A DNA stretch of 49,732 nt from Caulobacter sp. D5. GTDB lineage: Bacteria > Pseudomonadota > Alphaproteobacteria > Caulobacterales > Caulobacteraceae. The notes under the pieces were generated by a model, which was not told the origin of the DNA, did no database searches, and saw nothing but the letters and a program-made list of their open reading frames with translations. The DNA lies in the NCBI RefSeq assembly GCF_003185805.1, contig NZ_QHJY01000089.1, positions 1-49,732 of the forward strand, given 5' to 3'. Of this stretch, positions 31,678-38,939 are shown piece after piece. The translations under genes were made by a program, and so were the position numbers. Every line of letters starts with the position of its first letter. The first letter of the stretch is position 1.

Positions 31678-32553
31678 ATGCGCCTTCGCAGCATCGAACT
31701 GAACCTGCCCGACACCGCCGCGGCCGTCGATTTCCTGACCGGGACCTGGGGCCTGGCCGACGCCGGGACCGCAGGCGAGACCCGCTATCTGCGCGGTTCG
31801 GGGCCGTTCCCCTATCTCGTGGCCATGACCGAGACGGCCGGCCCGTCGGTGCGCTGCACCACCTTTGTCGGCGAGGAGGCGGAGGTCGAGGCGATCGCCG
31901 CCAAGGCCCGCGCCGCCGGCGCCCCGGTGGTCGAGACCATGTCCGAGGATCTCGGCGGCGGCCGGGGCGTCCTGGTCCAGCTGCCCGAGGGCGAGGTGTT
32001 CCGCTTCCTGCACGGCGCGGCCCTGGCAGAGCCGATCGAGGGCCGCGACCTGCCGGTCAAGCTGACCCACGTGGTCATGAACGCCGCCAACGCCGAGGCC
32101 ACGGCCGACTTCGCCGAGGCCGCCCTGGGCTTCAAGGTCTCCGACCGCACCAAGGGCATGGTGTTCGTGCGCTGCAACGCCTCGCACCACTCCACCGCCT
32201 TCGCCCGCGCCGGCTTCACCTCGCTCAACCACATCGCCTTCGAGATGGCCGACCTGGATGCGGTGATGCGCGGCGTCGGCCGCCTGCGCGACACCGGCGC
32301 GGTCCCGGCCTGGGGGCCCGGCCGCCACGGCCCGGGCGACAACGTCTTCGCCTATTTCATCGCCCCGTTCGGCGCGGTCGTGGAGTTCTCGACCGCCGTC
32401 GAGATCATCCCCGACGACTACAAGGTCGGCGCGCCCGAGGACTGGACCTGGCCCGAGGGCCGCATCGACCAGTGGGGCCTGTCGGGCAAGGACTTCGCCG
32501 GCCTCAACACCGCCGAGCGCACCTTCGGCCACGCGCCGCTGCCGGTCGCCTAG
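31678..32553 (+). CDS. VOC-superfamily extradiol ring-cleavage dioxygenase
   Basis: 291 aa from the ATG at 31678 (an in-frame GTG at 31669 is less likely). Two VOC modules are visible. The C-terminal one keeps the iron triad H131 (KLTHVVMN), H185 (LNHIAFEM) and E236 (AVVEFST), with the supporting NASHHSTAF near 168-176 and a Tyr-containing loop DDYKV. This is the class of catechol 2,3-dioxygenases (type I), which cleave an ortho-diphenol next to the hydroxyls. It follows the MhpA-like hydroxylase and GlcG and precedes an FAH-type hydrolase, an order that reads as hydroxylation, cleavage, hydrolysis. The substrate is inferred to be a hydroxylated flavonoid A-ring. Confidence 0.84.
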   Translation: MRLRSIELNLPDTAAAVDFLTGTWGLADAGTAGETRYLRGSGPFPYLVAMTETAGPSVRCTTFVGEEAEVEAIAAKARAAGAPVVETMSEDLGGGRGVLVQLPEGEVFRFLHGAALAEPIEGRDLPVKLTHVVMNAANAEATADFAEAALGFKVSDRTKGMVFVRCNASHHSTAFARAGFTSLNHIAFEMADLDAVMRGVGRLRDTGAVPAWGPGRHGPGDNVFAYFIAPFGAVVEFSTAVEIIPDDYKVGAPEDWTWPEGRIDQWGLSGKDFAGLNTAERTFGHAPLPVA

Positions 32554-32586
32554 ACGCAACGCACCTCAAGAATCGAGACCAAGCTT

Positions 32587-33429
32587 ATGAAACTGATCAG
32601 CTTCCTGCGTGACGGCGTCGCCTCCTACGGCGCGATCCAGGGCGACCGCGTCGCCGACTTCGGCGCCATCGCCGGACCGGACGAGCACGACCTCGTCGCC
32701 GCCCTGCGCCTGGACGCCATCCCGGCCCTGGCCGCCGAGGCGGCCTTCGACGTGCCGGTCTCCGAGATCCAGCTGCTGCCGGTCGTCACCACCCCGGGCA
32801 AGATCTTCTGTGTCGGCCACAACTACGAGACCCATCGCCAGGAGACCGGCCGGGCCAAGGTCGGCCACCCGTCGATCTTCACCCGCTTCGCCGACACCCT
32901 GACCCCGCACGGCGGTCCGATCGTGCGGCCCAAGAGCTCGACCAGCCTCGACTACGAGGGCGAACTGGCCATCGTCATCGGCAAGGGCGGTCGCCACATC
33001 AGCGAGGCCGACGCCATGAGCCACGTGGCCGGTTTCGCCTGCGCCAACGACGCCTCGGTGCGCGACTGGCAATGGCACACCCAGCAGTTCACGCCCGGGA
33101 AGAACTTCCCCGGCACCGGGGGCCTTGGCCCCTGGCTGGTCACGCCCGACGAGATCGACGACCTGAACGCCGTCACCGTCACCACCCGCCTGAACGGCCA
33201 GCAGGTGCAGCACGCCAGCCTCGCCGACCTGATCTTCCCGCTGCCGACCATCATCGCCTATCTGTCGGGCTTCACCCCGCTGTCGCCGGGCGACCTGATC
33301 CTGACCGGCACGCCGGGCGGCGTCGGCGCCAAGCGCGAACCGCCGCTCTGGATGAAGGCCGGCGACGTCGTCGAGGTCGAGATCACGGGCGTCGGCCTGC
33401 TGTCGAACACGGTCGTGGACGAAGCCTGA
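32587..33429 (+). CDS. fumarylacetoacetate hydrolase (FAH)-family enzyme
   Basis: 280 aa. The metal site is E124, E126 and D155 (DYEGELAIVIG...CANDASVRDWQ) with TPGKIFCVGHNY upstream and a C-terminal ILTGTPGGVGA loop. The family includes 2-hydroxymuconate decarboxylases, 2-oxo-hydratases and C-C hydrolases that cut the dienoic product of ring cleavage. It is last in the aromatic operon, with a 33-base gap carrying a GAGACC-type site. The order after the extradiol dioxygenase makes hydrolysis of the ring-opened product likely. Hydratase or decarboxylase activity is an alternative the sequence alone cannot exclude. Confidence 0.87.
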   Translation: MKLISFLRDGVASYGAIQGDRVADFGAIAGPDEHDLVAALRLDAIPALAAEAAFDVPVSEIQLLPVVTTPGKIFCVGHNYETHRQETGRAKVGHPSIFTRFADTLTPHGGPIVRPKSSTSLDYEGELAIVIGKGGRHISEADAMSHVAGFACANDASVRDWQWHTQQFTPGKNFPGTGGLGPWLVTPDEIDDLNAVTVTTRLNGQQVQHASLADLIFPLPTIIAYLSGFTPLSPGDLILTGTPGGVGAKREPPLWMKAGDVVEVEITGVGLLSNTVVDEA

Positions 33430-33452
33430 TCGGGAAGCTTGAGCATGAGGCT

Positions 33453-33467
33453 GCGGCCTTAAGCCGC
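33453..33467 (+). terminator. weak hairpin after the FAH gene
   Basis: GCGGC-CTTAA-GCCGC is a perfect 5-base stem 24 bases after the operon's last stop, followed by only a short pyrimidine-poor tail. A second hairpin, GCCGGGGA-TCCG-TCCCCGGC, is at 33513-33532. Either may end the transcript, but neither has a clear T-tract. Confidence 0.3.
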
Positions 33468-33552
33468 TGTTCAGGTGCGATTAATCACGCGCCGTTCATC
33501 GTGGATGCAAACGCCGGGGATCCGTCCCCGGCCCCTTCCATGAGTGCCCGCC

Positions 33553-33798
33553 ATGCTTGCCCGCAAGAAACCCCAGAAGACCCCCTTCCCCGTGGCGGAC
33601 GGCGACACCGTCGAGGTCGTGCTCCGCTGCGGCTACCGGACCCGCGCCTCGGTGCTGTGCTCGCGCGGCGGCATGGTCGAGCTGGCCTATCGCAAGGCTG
33701 ACGACCGCTTCGGCCACGCCTTCGTCGATGCGGGCACCCTGCAGCCCGGCCTGTCGGTCAGCTGGGCTTTCCTCGCCGGCGTGCGCGCCCAGCCCTAG
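33553..33798 (+). CDS. 81-aa protein of unknown function
   Basis: It has a basic N-terminus (MLARKKPQK), then a compact predicted beta protein (TVEVVLRCGYRTRASVLCSRGGMVELAYR) and an end VSWAFLAGVRAQP. I do not recognise a family. The ATG at 33553 has only a weak upstream site; an in-frame GTG is at 33544. Its TAG shares the CTAG palindrome with the TAG of the convergent DUF2147 gene, so the two stops overlap. Codon use fits the neighbourhood, which supports a real gene. Confidence 0.5.
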   Translation: MLARKKPQKTPFPVADGDTVEVVLRCGYRTRASVLCSRGGMVELAYRKADDRFGHAFVDAGTLQPGLSVSWAFLAGVRAQP

Positions 33799-34220
33799 GC
33801 CACCCGCGTCCAGACCTGCGTCTTGCACAGGAAGTTGCCGAGCACGCAGCCGCGCGCCTTCAGCTTGCCGGCGTCGAGCACCAGCACCCGGCCCGAGAAG
33901 GTCATGTTGACGTCGGGCGCGAACACCTTGCCGCGCCACTCGCCCTTGTCGCCGCGGGAGAAGTCGCTGAGCAGCTGCCGGCCCACCAGTTCGCCGCCCG
34001 ACCCCTTGCGCGCGTCCGTCCGCGCCTCGTCATTGGCCCAGATCACATAGCCGCAGACCTCGCCGCCGCACGGCTTGATCTCGACATGGACGCTGTCCTT
34101 GGGATTGCGCCAGACGCCGAAGATGTCGGGACCCGGCGCCTGAACCTGGGCCTGGGCCAAGCTCGCCGACGACAGCATCAGCATCGCCAGGGCGGCGAGG
34201 CCCGACTTGAAGAACGACAC
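33795..34220 (-). CDS. DUF2147 family secreted protein
   Basis: 141 aa. Signal peptide MSFFKSGLAALAMLMLSSASLAQA. The mature part has the family's pattern: GVWRNPKDSVHVEIKPCGGEVCGYVIWA (substrate-like beta opening with a Cys pair), LLSDFSRGDKGEWRGKVFAPD and a C-terminal RGCVLGNFLCKTQVWTRV. DUF2147 proteins are small periplasmic or secreted beta-barrel (lipocalin-like) proteins of unestablished role. The C-terminal CxLGxxLCRTQxW matches a second DUF2147 gene running off the right edge (49479-). It converges with the 81-aa gene through a shared CTAG stop. Confidence 0.83.
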   Translation of the reverse strand: MSFFKSGLAALAMLMLSSASLAQAQVQAPGPDIFGVWRNPKDSVHVEIKPCGGEVCGYVIWANDEARTDARKGSGGELVGRQLLSDFSRGDKGEWRGKVFAPDVNMTFSGRVLVLDAGKLKARGCVLGNFLCKTQVWTRVA

Positions 34221-34331
34221 CGGCGACCTCCCCGATCACGGCGGCCGCCCCGGCCGCATCTCAGTCGGCGGACGGTCGGCCGGATGGCGGGCGGCGTCAA
34301 GCGCCCGCCTGTCGTCGGCTGATCGGGCCGT

Positions 34332-34811
34332 CTATTGGATGGCGACGTTCGGCGTGCTGCTCAGCGCGCCGCTGACCTGGCATGCCGGCGCGCCCGGAAT
34401 GACCGTGGCGTTGAAGATGATCGTGCCGGGGTTGGCCCAACTGGCCGTGACTACGCCCGAGCATTCGCTCAGACCGCCCGTCAGCGCCATCGGCGAGAGG
34501 CTGACCTGGGCCGTGGTCAGCGGCGTCAGCGTCCAGGGAAAGCTCGCGGGGATGGCCAGCCATCCGCATTGCCAACTGCCTGGCGCCATGGAGCCGCCCG
34601 TGATGGTCACGCTGCCGCCGCCCGGGTTCACCACGCCGGTCAGGATGGTCGAGCAGCTCATGGGCGTGGGGCCGAGGGTCAGCGTACCAGCGAAGGTGAC
34701 CGGAACGGTCGTGGAGGAACTGTTGGGCGTGAAGGTCGCGGCCGAGGCGGCGGATGCGAGGCCGGCGACCGCGAGGCTGGCGGCGACCGCCAGGGAAACG
34801 CTCTTCGACAT
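34332..34811 (-). CDS. secreted PraB-like protein, copy 1
   Basis: 159 aa. A signal peptide (MSKSVSLAVAASLAVAGLASAASA) is followed by a Ser/Thr/Gly-rich beta protein with short repeats (VTITGGSMAPGSWQCGWLAIPASFPWTLTP, then CSGVV) and ends ACQVSGALSSTPNVAIQ. The ATG at 34811 has GGAGAAG upstream; the extension to 34868 is not credible. A paralogue is next to it (34944-35444) with the same APGSWQCGWL...FPWT motif. The pattern resembles PraB ('activator of alkane oxidation', found secreted by pseudomonads), but that assignment rests on memory and is moderate. Two Cys suggest a disulfide. Confidence 0.62.
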   Translation of the reverse strand: MSKSVSLAVAASLAVAGLASAASAATFTPNSSSTTVPVTFAGTLTLGPTPMSCSTILTGVVNPGGGSVTITGGSMAPGSWQCGWLAIPASFPWTLTPLTTAQVSLSPMALTGGLSECSGVVTASWANPGTIIFNATVIPGAPACQVSGALSSTPNVAIQ

Positions 34812-34872
34812 GACGTCTTCTCCCCAATGACCTGTCGCGGGAGCGGAGCCGCCGCTCCCTGAAAGCAAGAAA

Positions 34873-34898
34873 CGCCGGGAACCCGAAGGCTCCCGGCG
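34873..34898 (-). terminator. intrinsic terminator after PraB-like copy 2
   Basis: On the minus strand, CGCCGGGAGCC-TTCG-GGTTCCCGGCG forms a stem of about 11 pairs with a TTCG-type loop, followed by TTTCTTGCTTTC. It sits 46 bases after the copy 2 stop, so it should end that transcript before copy 1. Confidence 0.7.
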
Positions 34899-34943
34899 AG
34901 TCGAGGGGTGGATCGAAATCCAACCGATCTCCGGAGCCTGGGC

Positions 34944-35444
34944 TTAGGAGATCGACAGCGGGGTCGAGCTGCTGGCCGTCAGCGTGCCGACCAGCGTGCA
35001 GACGCTGGGGCTGCCGCCGATCTGGTTGTTGGGGGCGGCCTTGAAGGTCGCGCTGCCCGGCGTGGCGTTGTTCCAGTCCAGGCTGACGGTGCCCGAGCAG
35101 CTGCCCGCGATCGAGCTGGCCGCGATACCCGACACGGTGATCTGGGTGGTCGAGTTCGGGGTCACGGTCCAGGGGAAGCCCGACGGAACCACCAGCCAGC
35201 CGCACTGCCAGCTGCCCGGGGCGAACGAACCGCCGGTGATGGTGGCGGCGGTGCCGGCCGCGTTCACCGTGCCCGTCAGGGTGACGGCGCAGTTGACGGT
35301 GGTCGTCTGGCTCAGGGTCAGGGTGCCGGTGAGCGTGAAGCTGCCGCCGGCCGGGGCGATGGTCGCGGCCGAGGCGGAGCTGGCGCCGGCCAGGCCGGCG
35401 AAGCCGAGGGCGGCGGCGGCAAGAACAGAAGCGGTCTTCAACAT
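34944..35444 (-). CDS. secreted PraB-like protein, copy 2
   Basis: 166 aa. Signal peptide MLKTASVLAAAALGFAGLAGAS. The body repeats the plan of the neighbour: a beta-rich TLTGTLTLSQTTTVNCAV...ITGGSFAPGSWQCGWLVVPSGFPWTVTP, then GSCSGTVSLDWNN and SVCTLVGTLTA. The two genes share their order, orientation and central motif, so they are a tandem duplication that has diverged. A strong GGAGGAAG precedes the ATG at 35444, and an AT-rich promoter region follows. The paralogue ends its transcript with a clear terminator, so each copy probably has its own promoter. Function is unknown; surface or extracellular location is inferred from the signal peptide. Confidence 0.65.
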   Translation of the reverse strand: MLKTASVLAAAALGFAGLAGASSASAATIAPAGGSFTLTGTLTLSQTTTVNCAVTLTGTVNAAGTAATITGGSFAPGSWQCGWLVVPSGFPWTVTPNSTTQITVSGIAASSIAGSCSGTVSLDWNNATPGSATFKAAPNNQIGGSPSVCTLVGTLTASSSTPLSIS

Positions 35445-35604
35445 GACGTCTTCCTCCGATGTTTTTTATTGCAACCGCGCATTGGGGCGGCGGGGTGATG
35501 CAACTGCGAAATGCAGAGGGAGTCAAACAAAATAATACAGTATTTTCAACGACTTATAGACGAGTCGCGCCAGCGCCCGGCGTTCCTTCGTGGAACGTCG
35601 GGGG

Positions 35605-35636
35605 CGAAAAAATCGCCGCCCCGGGAAGGGGCGGCG
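35605..35636 (-). terminator. intrinsic terminator of the second TonB receptor gene
   Basis: On the minus strand, CGCCGCCCC-TTCCC-GGGGCGGCG is a perfect 9-pair stem followed by ATTTTTTC. It lies 16 bases after the receptor stop at 35652. This is the best intrinsic terminator in the window. Confidence 0.85.
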
Positions 35637-35651
35637 AGTCACCGAGAGGGC

Positions 35652-38606
35652 CTAGAAGCGCTTGGACACGCTGACCGCGATGAGACGGGGATCGAGGGTG
35701 AAGACATTGGCCGTCAGGCCGGTGTCGTCGCTGTTGGTGAAGCTGTCGGTGATGGGGGTCTTGTCGAACAGGTTCTTGACGTAGGCCTGGAAGACGAGCC
35801 CGTCGGAGGGCTTCTCCAGCGTCACCGAGACGTTGACGTTGTCCCACGACTTCAGCCGGTCGTATTCGGTGTTGTAGACGCGGGCGTAGCTGCTGCCCTG
35901 GTAGTAGTAGTCGCCGCGAAGCGTCAGGGCCCAGTCGTCCTTGTGGAAGGTGTACTGGGCGCCGATGTTGGCGGTCCAGTTCGGGGCGTTGGGCAGTTCG
36001 TTGCCGCTGAGGTCGGCCTCGAAGCCGCGACCGCCGTTGGGGGCCTCGGTCAGCGGATCGTAGGTGAAGCCGTAGAGCCGCCAGAACGGCAGGGTCGAGG
36101 TGAAGTTCGGGTTGAACGTCCCCGTCCGCAGCGAGCCGCCGCACAGGGCCTGCAGGGCCAGGGTCGTCAGCTCCACCGGGAACGGCCGGGACAGGACGGT
36201 CTCGACGTACTTGGTCGGCGCCACGCAGTTGGACGGCACCTGCAGCCACGGCCGCAGCACCATCCAGTCGGCGTTGCCCTGGGTGCGGTTCATGACGTCG
36301 ATGGAGCCCTCGCCGTCGGCGATCCGCGTGTTCAGGTAGCCGAGGTTGGCGTCCAGCCGGAAGTCGCGGGTGGGCCGGAACACCGTCTCCAGCTCCACGC
36401 CCCAGGTGCGGGCGTCGAAATTCTCGTTCAGCGAGATGCGGTCGACGATCTGCGAGACCTGGTAGTCCTTGTAGTCGTAGTAGAAGGCCGTCGCGTTGAA
36501 GCGGACCATGCCGTGGGCCAGGGTGTTCTTGGTCCCGATCTCGAAGGCGTTGACGTATTCGGGATCGAAGGTCTCGGCCAGCGGCTGGTACTGGATCACC
36601 GTCGGGTTGATGTCGACCCGCGGCGGGTTGGCGCCGCCGCCCTTGTAGCCGCGCGAATAGGACGCGTAGATCAGGGTGTCGTCGGTGAAGCTGAAGTCCG
36701 GCTTCCAGTCGACCACCAGCCGGCCGGTGAGAGCGTCCCACTGCTGGTCGATGTCCGGCAGCGCCGGATAGCCGCGGCTGACATAGCCGCCCGACGACGT
36801 GCCCGGCGTGCCCCGGTCGGCGCCCAGCAGCAGCTGGCTGGGATAGGGCGTGCTGACCTTGCGGTCGTCGGTGTAGCGCAGGCCCGCGGTCAGCCGCCAA
36901 GTGGGCGAGAGGTCGTAATAGGCCTCGCCGAAGATGCCCCAAGAACGGGTGTGGATGGCGTTCTTGCTGCGGAAGTAGTTGTGACCGTCGCCCGCCAGGT
37001 TATCCAGCGACGAATAGTCGACATAGACGCATTCCTTGGCCGTGGTCGGCGTGCAGGGCGCGGTCTGGCGGCCCTGGTTGCTCGGCAGGGTGACGTCGAC
37101 GTTGTAGTAGTACTCGGCCAGGAACGTGAAGACGTTGTTGAACACGAAGTAGTCGTCGGCCGACTTGAAGTCGATGTAGTTGGCCCCGAGGCTGAAGTTG
37201 AACGGCCCGTCGAAGGACGACTGCAGGCGCAGTTCCTGGGTCCACTGGCGGTTGTCGGAGCGGCTGAGGTCGGCCGAGACCATCCGGTTCGACGTGCCCA
37301 GCTGCGGGTCGGTGTAGTAGCCGCCCGACAGGAACGACTTGCCCACGATCGGCTGGCCCAGCACGTCCCGCAGCCCGTCGGTGCTGCTGAAGATCGGGTT
37401 GGAGACGAAGCGGTTGTAGTCCTGGGTCGAGTAGTAGTCGTCCTTGGCGTAGGCCGTCTGCGAGATCAGCTTCAGCTTGTCGGTCAGGTCGAACTCGATG
37501 TTGAACTGGAAGACGTCGTTCTTCACGCGGAAGACCGGGTCGTAGCTGGTTGCGATCTCGCGCAGGTCCTTCGACTGGGTCAGGCCGGCATAGGGATCGG
37601 TGCCCAGCGGCACGGCGAACACCGTCTGGTTGGCCGCGTTCTGGCCCAGCGACACCGAGGCCAGGAAGATGTGCGCGAAGGCGCCGCCGTTGGGCACGCC
37701 ATAGGCCGCGTCATTGTACAGCGAGCCCGGCAGGCAGCCCTGGCTCAGGCGGTTGCGGATCAGCGCCGAGGTGATCGTCACGGCGCCCACCGTGGTCGGG
37801 CCCGGATCGGTGGTGCAGAGCTGCTTGCCCGTCCGCGAGCGGTTGTCGTCTTCCTCGAAGTGCTCCCAGATCGCGTTGGTGCGCAGGCGGCTGGTCGGCT
37901 CCCAGGCCGCCGACAGGCGGGTGGACCACAGGTCGCGGTCGTTCACCTTGGTGTCGTTGAAGCTGTTGTAGTCGAAGCCGTCGCGCTTGGTGGCCGAGCC
38001 GGCCAGGCGCAGGGCGAAGGTCTCGCCGATCGGCACGTTGATCAGGGCCTGCATCCGCCGGCTGTCGTAGTTGCCGACCTCGCCCTTGATGAAGCCTTCG
38101 AATTCCCGGCCCGGCAGGTTCGGGATCATGTTGACGACGCCGCCCGTGGCGTTGCGGCCGTAGAGCGTGCCCTGCGGTCCGCGCAGCACCTCGACCCGCG
38201 CCACGTCCAGGTATTCCTGCTCGAACAGCCGGTTGCGGATCAGCGGCGTGGAGTTGAAGCTGACGGCCACGGCGGGATCGCTGCTGGCCGAGATCGCCTT
38301 GGTCCCGACCCCGCGGATCGAGAAGTTGTACATGCTGAAGTTCGCCTTCGAGAACGAGACGTTCGGCACGGCGCGCATCAGTTCGGAGCCGCCCTCGATC
38401 TTGCGTTCGTTGAGCGCTTCCGAAGACAGGGCCGTTACGGCGATCGGCACCTGCTGGATGGACTCCTCGCGCTTCTGCGCGGTGACGACGATGTCCTCTA
38501 CTTGGGTCGTGGCGTCCTGCGCCAAAGCCGGCCCCGCCGCCACGGCGAGCGCCATGGCGGATGCGGTGACGGCCAGACGCGCGCGCACGCAGGCTTTTGC
38601 AGCCAT
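35652..38606 (-). CDS. large TonB-dependent outer-membrane receptor
   Basis: 984 aa. The signal peptide ends near GPALA-QDA. A TonB-box-like VEDIVVTAQKREES follows near 36-49, then a plug with VPIAVTALSSEAL, FSIRGVGTKAI and VEVLRGPQGTLYGRNATGGVVNMI, and a long barrel closing in LDPRLIAVSVSKRF. The NATGGVVN sequence is typical of Caulobacter/sphingomonad receptors. The strong GGGGAGGAT site supports the ATG at 38606. It is single in its transcription unit, ended by an intrinsic terminator, and divergent from the FAD dehydrogenase/BASS pair; the shared gap has matching palindromes. Its ligand is unknown; a lipid or sterol-like molecule would fit the neighbours. Confidence 0.9.
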   Translation of the reverse strand: MAAKACVRARLAVTASAMALAVAAGPALAQDATTQVEDIVVTAQKREESIQQVPIAVTALSSEALNERKIEGGSELMRAVPNVSFSKANFSMYNFSIRGVGTKAISASSDPAVAVSFNSTPLIRNRLFEQEYLDVARVEVLRGPQGTLYGRNATGGVVNMIPNLPGREFEGFIKGEVGNYDSRRMQALINVPIGETFALRLAGSATKRDGFDYNSFNDTKVNDRDLWSTRLSAAWEPTSRLRTNAIWEHFEEDDNRSRTGKQLCTTDPGPTTVGAVTITSALIRNRLSQGCLPGSLYNDAAYGVPNGGAFAHIFLASVSLGQNAANQTVFAVPLGTDPYAGLTQSKDLREIATSYDPVFRVKNDVFQFNIEFDLTDKLKLISQTAYAKDDYYSTQDYNRFVSNPIFSSTDGLRDVLGQPIVGKSFLSGGYYTDPQLGTSNRMVSADLSRSDNRQWTQELRLQSSFDGPFNFSLGANYIDFKSADDYFVFNNVFTFLAEYYYNVDVTLPSNQGRQTAPCTPTTAKECVYVDYSSLDNLAGDGHNYFRSKNAIHTRSWGIFGEAYYDLSPTWRLTAGLRYTDDRKVSTPYPSQLLLGADRGTPGTSSGGYVSRGYPALPDIDQQWDALTGRLVVDWKPDFSFTDDTLIYASYSRGYKGGGANPPRVDINPTVIQYQPLAETFDPEYVNAFEIGTKNTLAHGMVRFNATAFYYDYKDYQVSQIVDRISLNENFDARTWGVELETVFRPTRDFRLDANLGYLNTRIADGEGSIDVMNRTQGNADWMVLRPWLQVPSNCVAPTKYVETVLSRPFPVELTTLALQALCGGSLRTGTFNPNFTSTLPFWRLYGFTYDPLTEAPNGGRGFEADLSGNELPNAPNWTANIGAQYTFHKDDWALTLRGDYYYQGSSYARVYNTEYDRLKSWDNVNVSVTLEKPSDGLVFQAYVKNLFDKTPITDSFTNSDDTGLTANVFTLDPRLIAVSVSKRF

Positions 38607-38939
38607 GCCCTATCCTCCCCTGCCCCGGCCAGCTCTGCGTCTGGCCCGGTGAACGTTTCCCCCGCCCCTCATCAATCTCCGCGCGGCATGGCGGCTCCGC
38701 CCCACGGTTGGGTTGTACGATCTACCTATTCACTAGCATGTCAATACATTACTTACATCGATGTTCAGTTACGCTACGGCAGTCTGCCGGCGCGCCTTCT
38801 GGGGCAAGGCGGCGCGTGTCGAAGATCGCTTTTCAAGGCCCTCCGGAGCCGGACGATCGGGCCTGTTCCTGACCTCGAATTAATATTTACATCGCTGTAA
38901 AAACAGCCAAGGTTCAGCGCCGATCGGGAGGGCGAAAAC
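38607..38939. promoter_or_regulatory. 333-base divergent promoter region of receptor 2 and FAD dehydrogenase
   Basis: No gene is supported here. The central 180 bases are AT-rich. Two related palindromic sites stand out: TTACATCGATGT (38753-38764, core ACATCGATGT is a perfect palindrome) and TTTACATCGCTGTAAA (38886-38901). Their placement, one toward each gene, suggests that one repressor controls both directions. Confidence 0.55.
38886..38901. promoter_or_regulatory. inverted repeat TTTACA-N4-TGTAAA, candidate operator
   Basis: TTTACATCGCTGTAAA has perfect 6-base arms with a 4-base spacer and lies 38 bases before the FAD dehydrogenase start, where it would overlap the promoter. TTACATCG is repeated at 38753-38760. 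No regulator gene lies next to it; a TetR- or GntR-type regulator is the usual binder of such 16-base sites. Confidence 0.5.
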
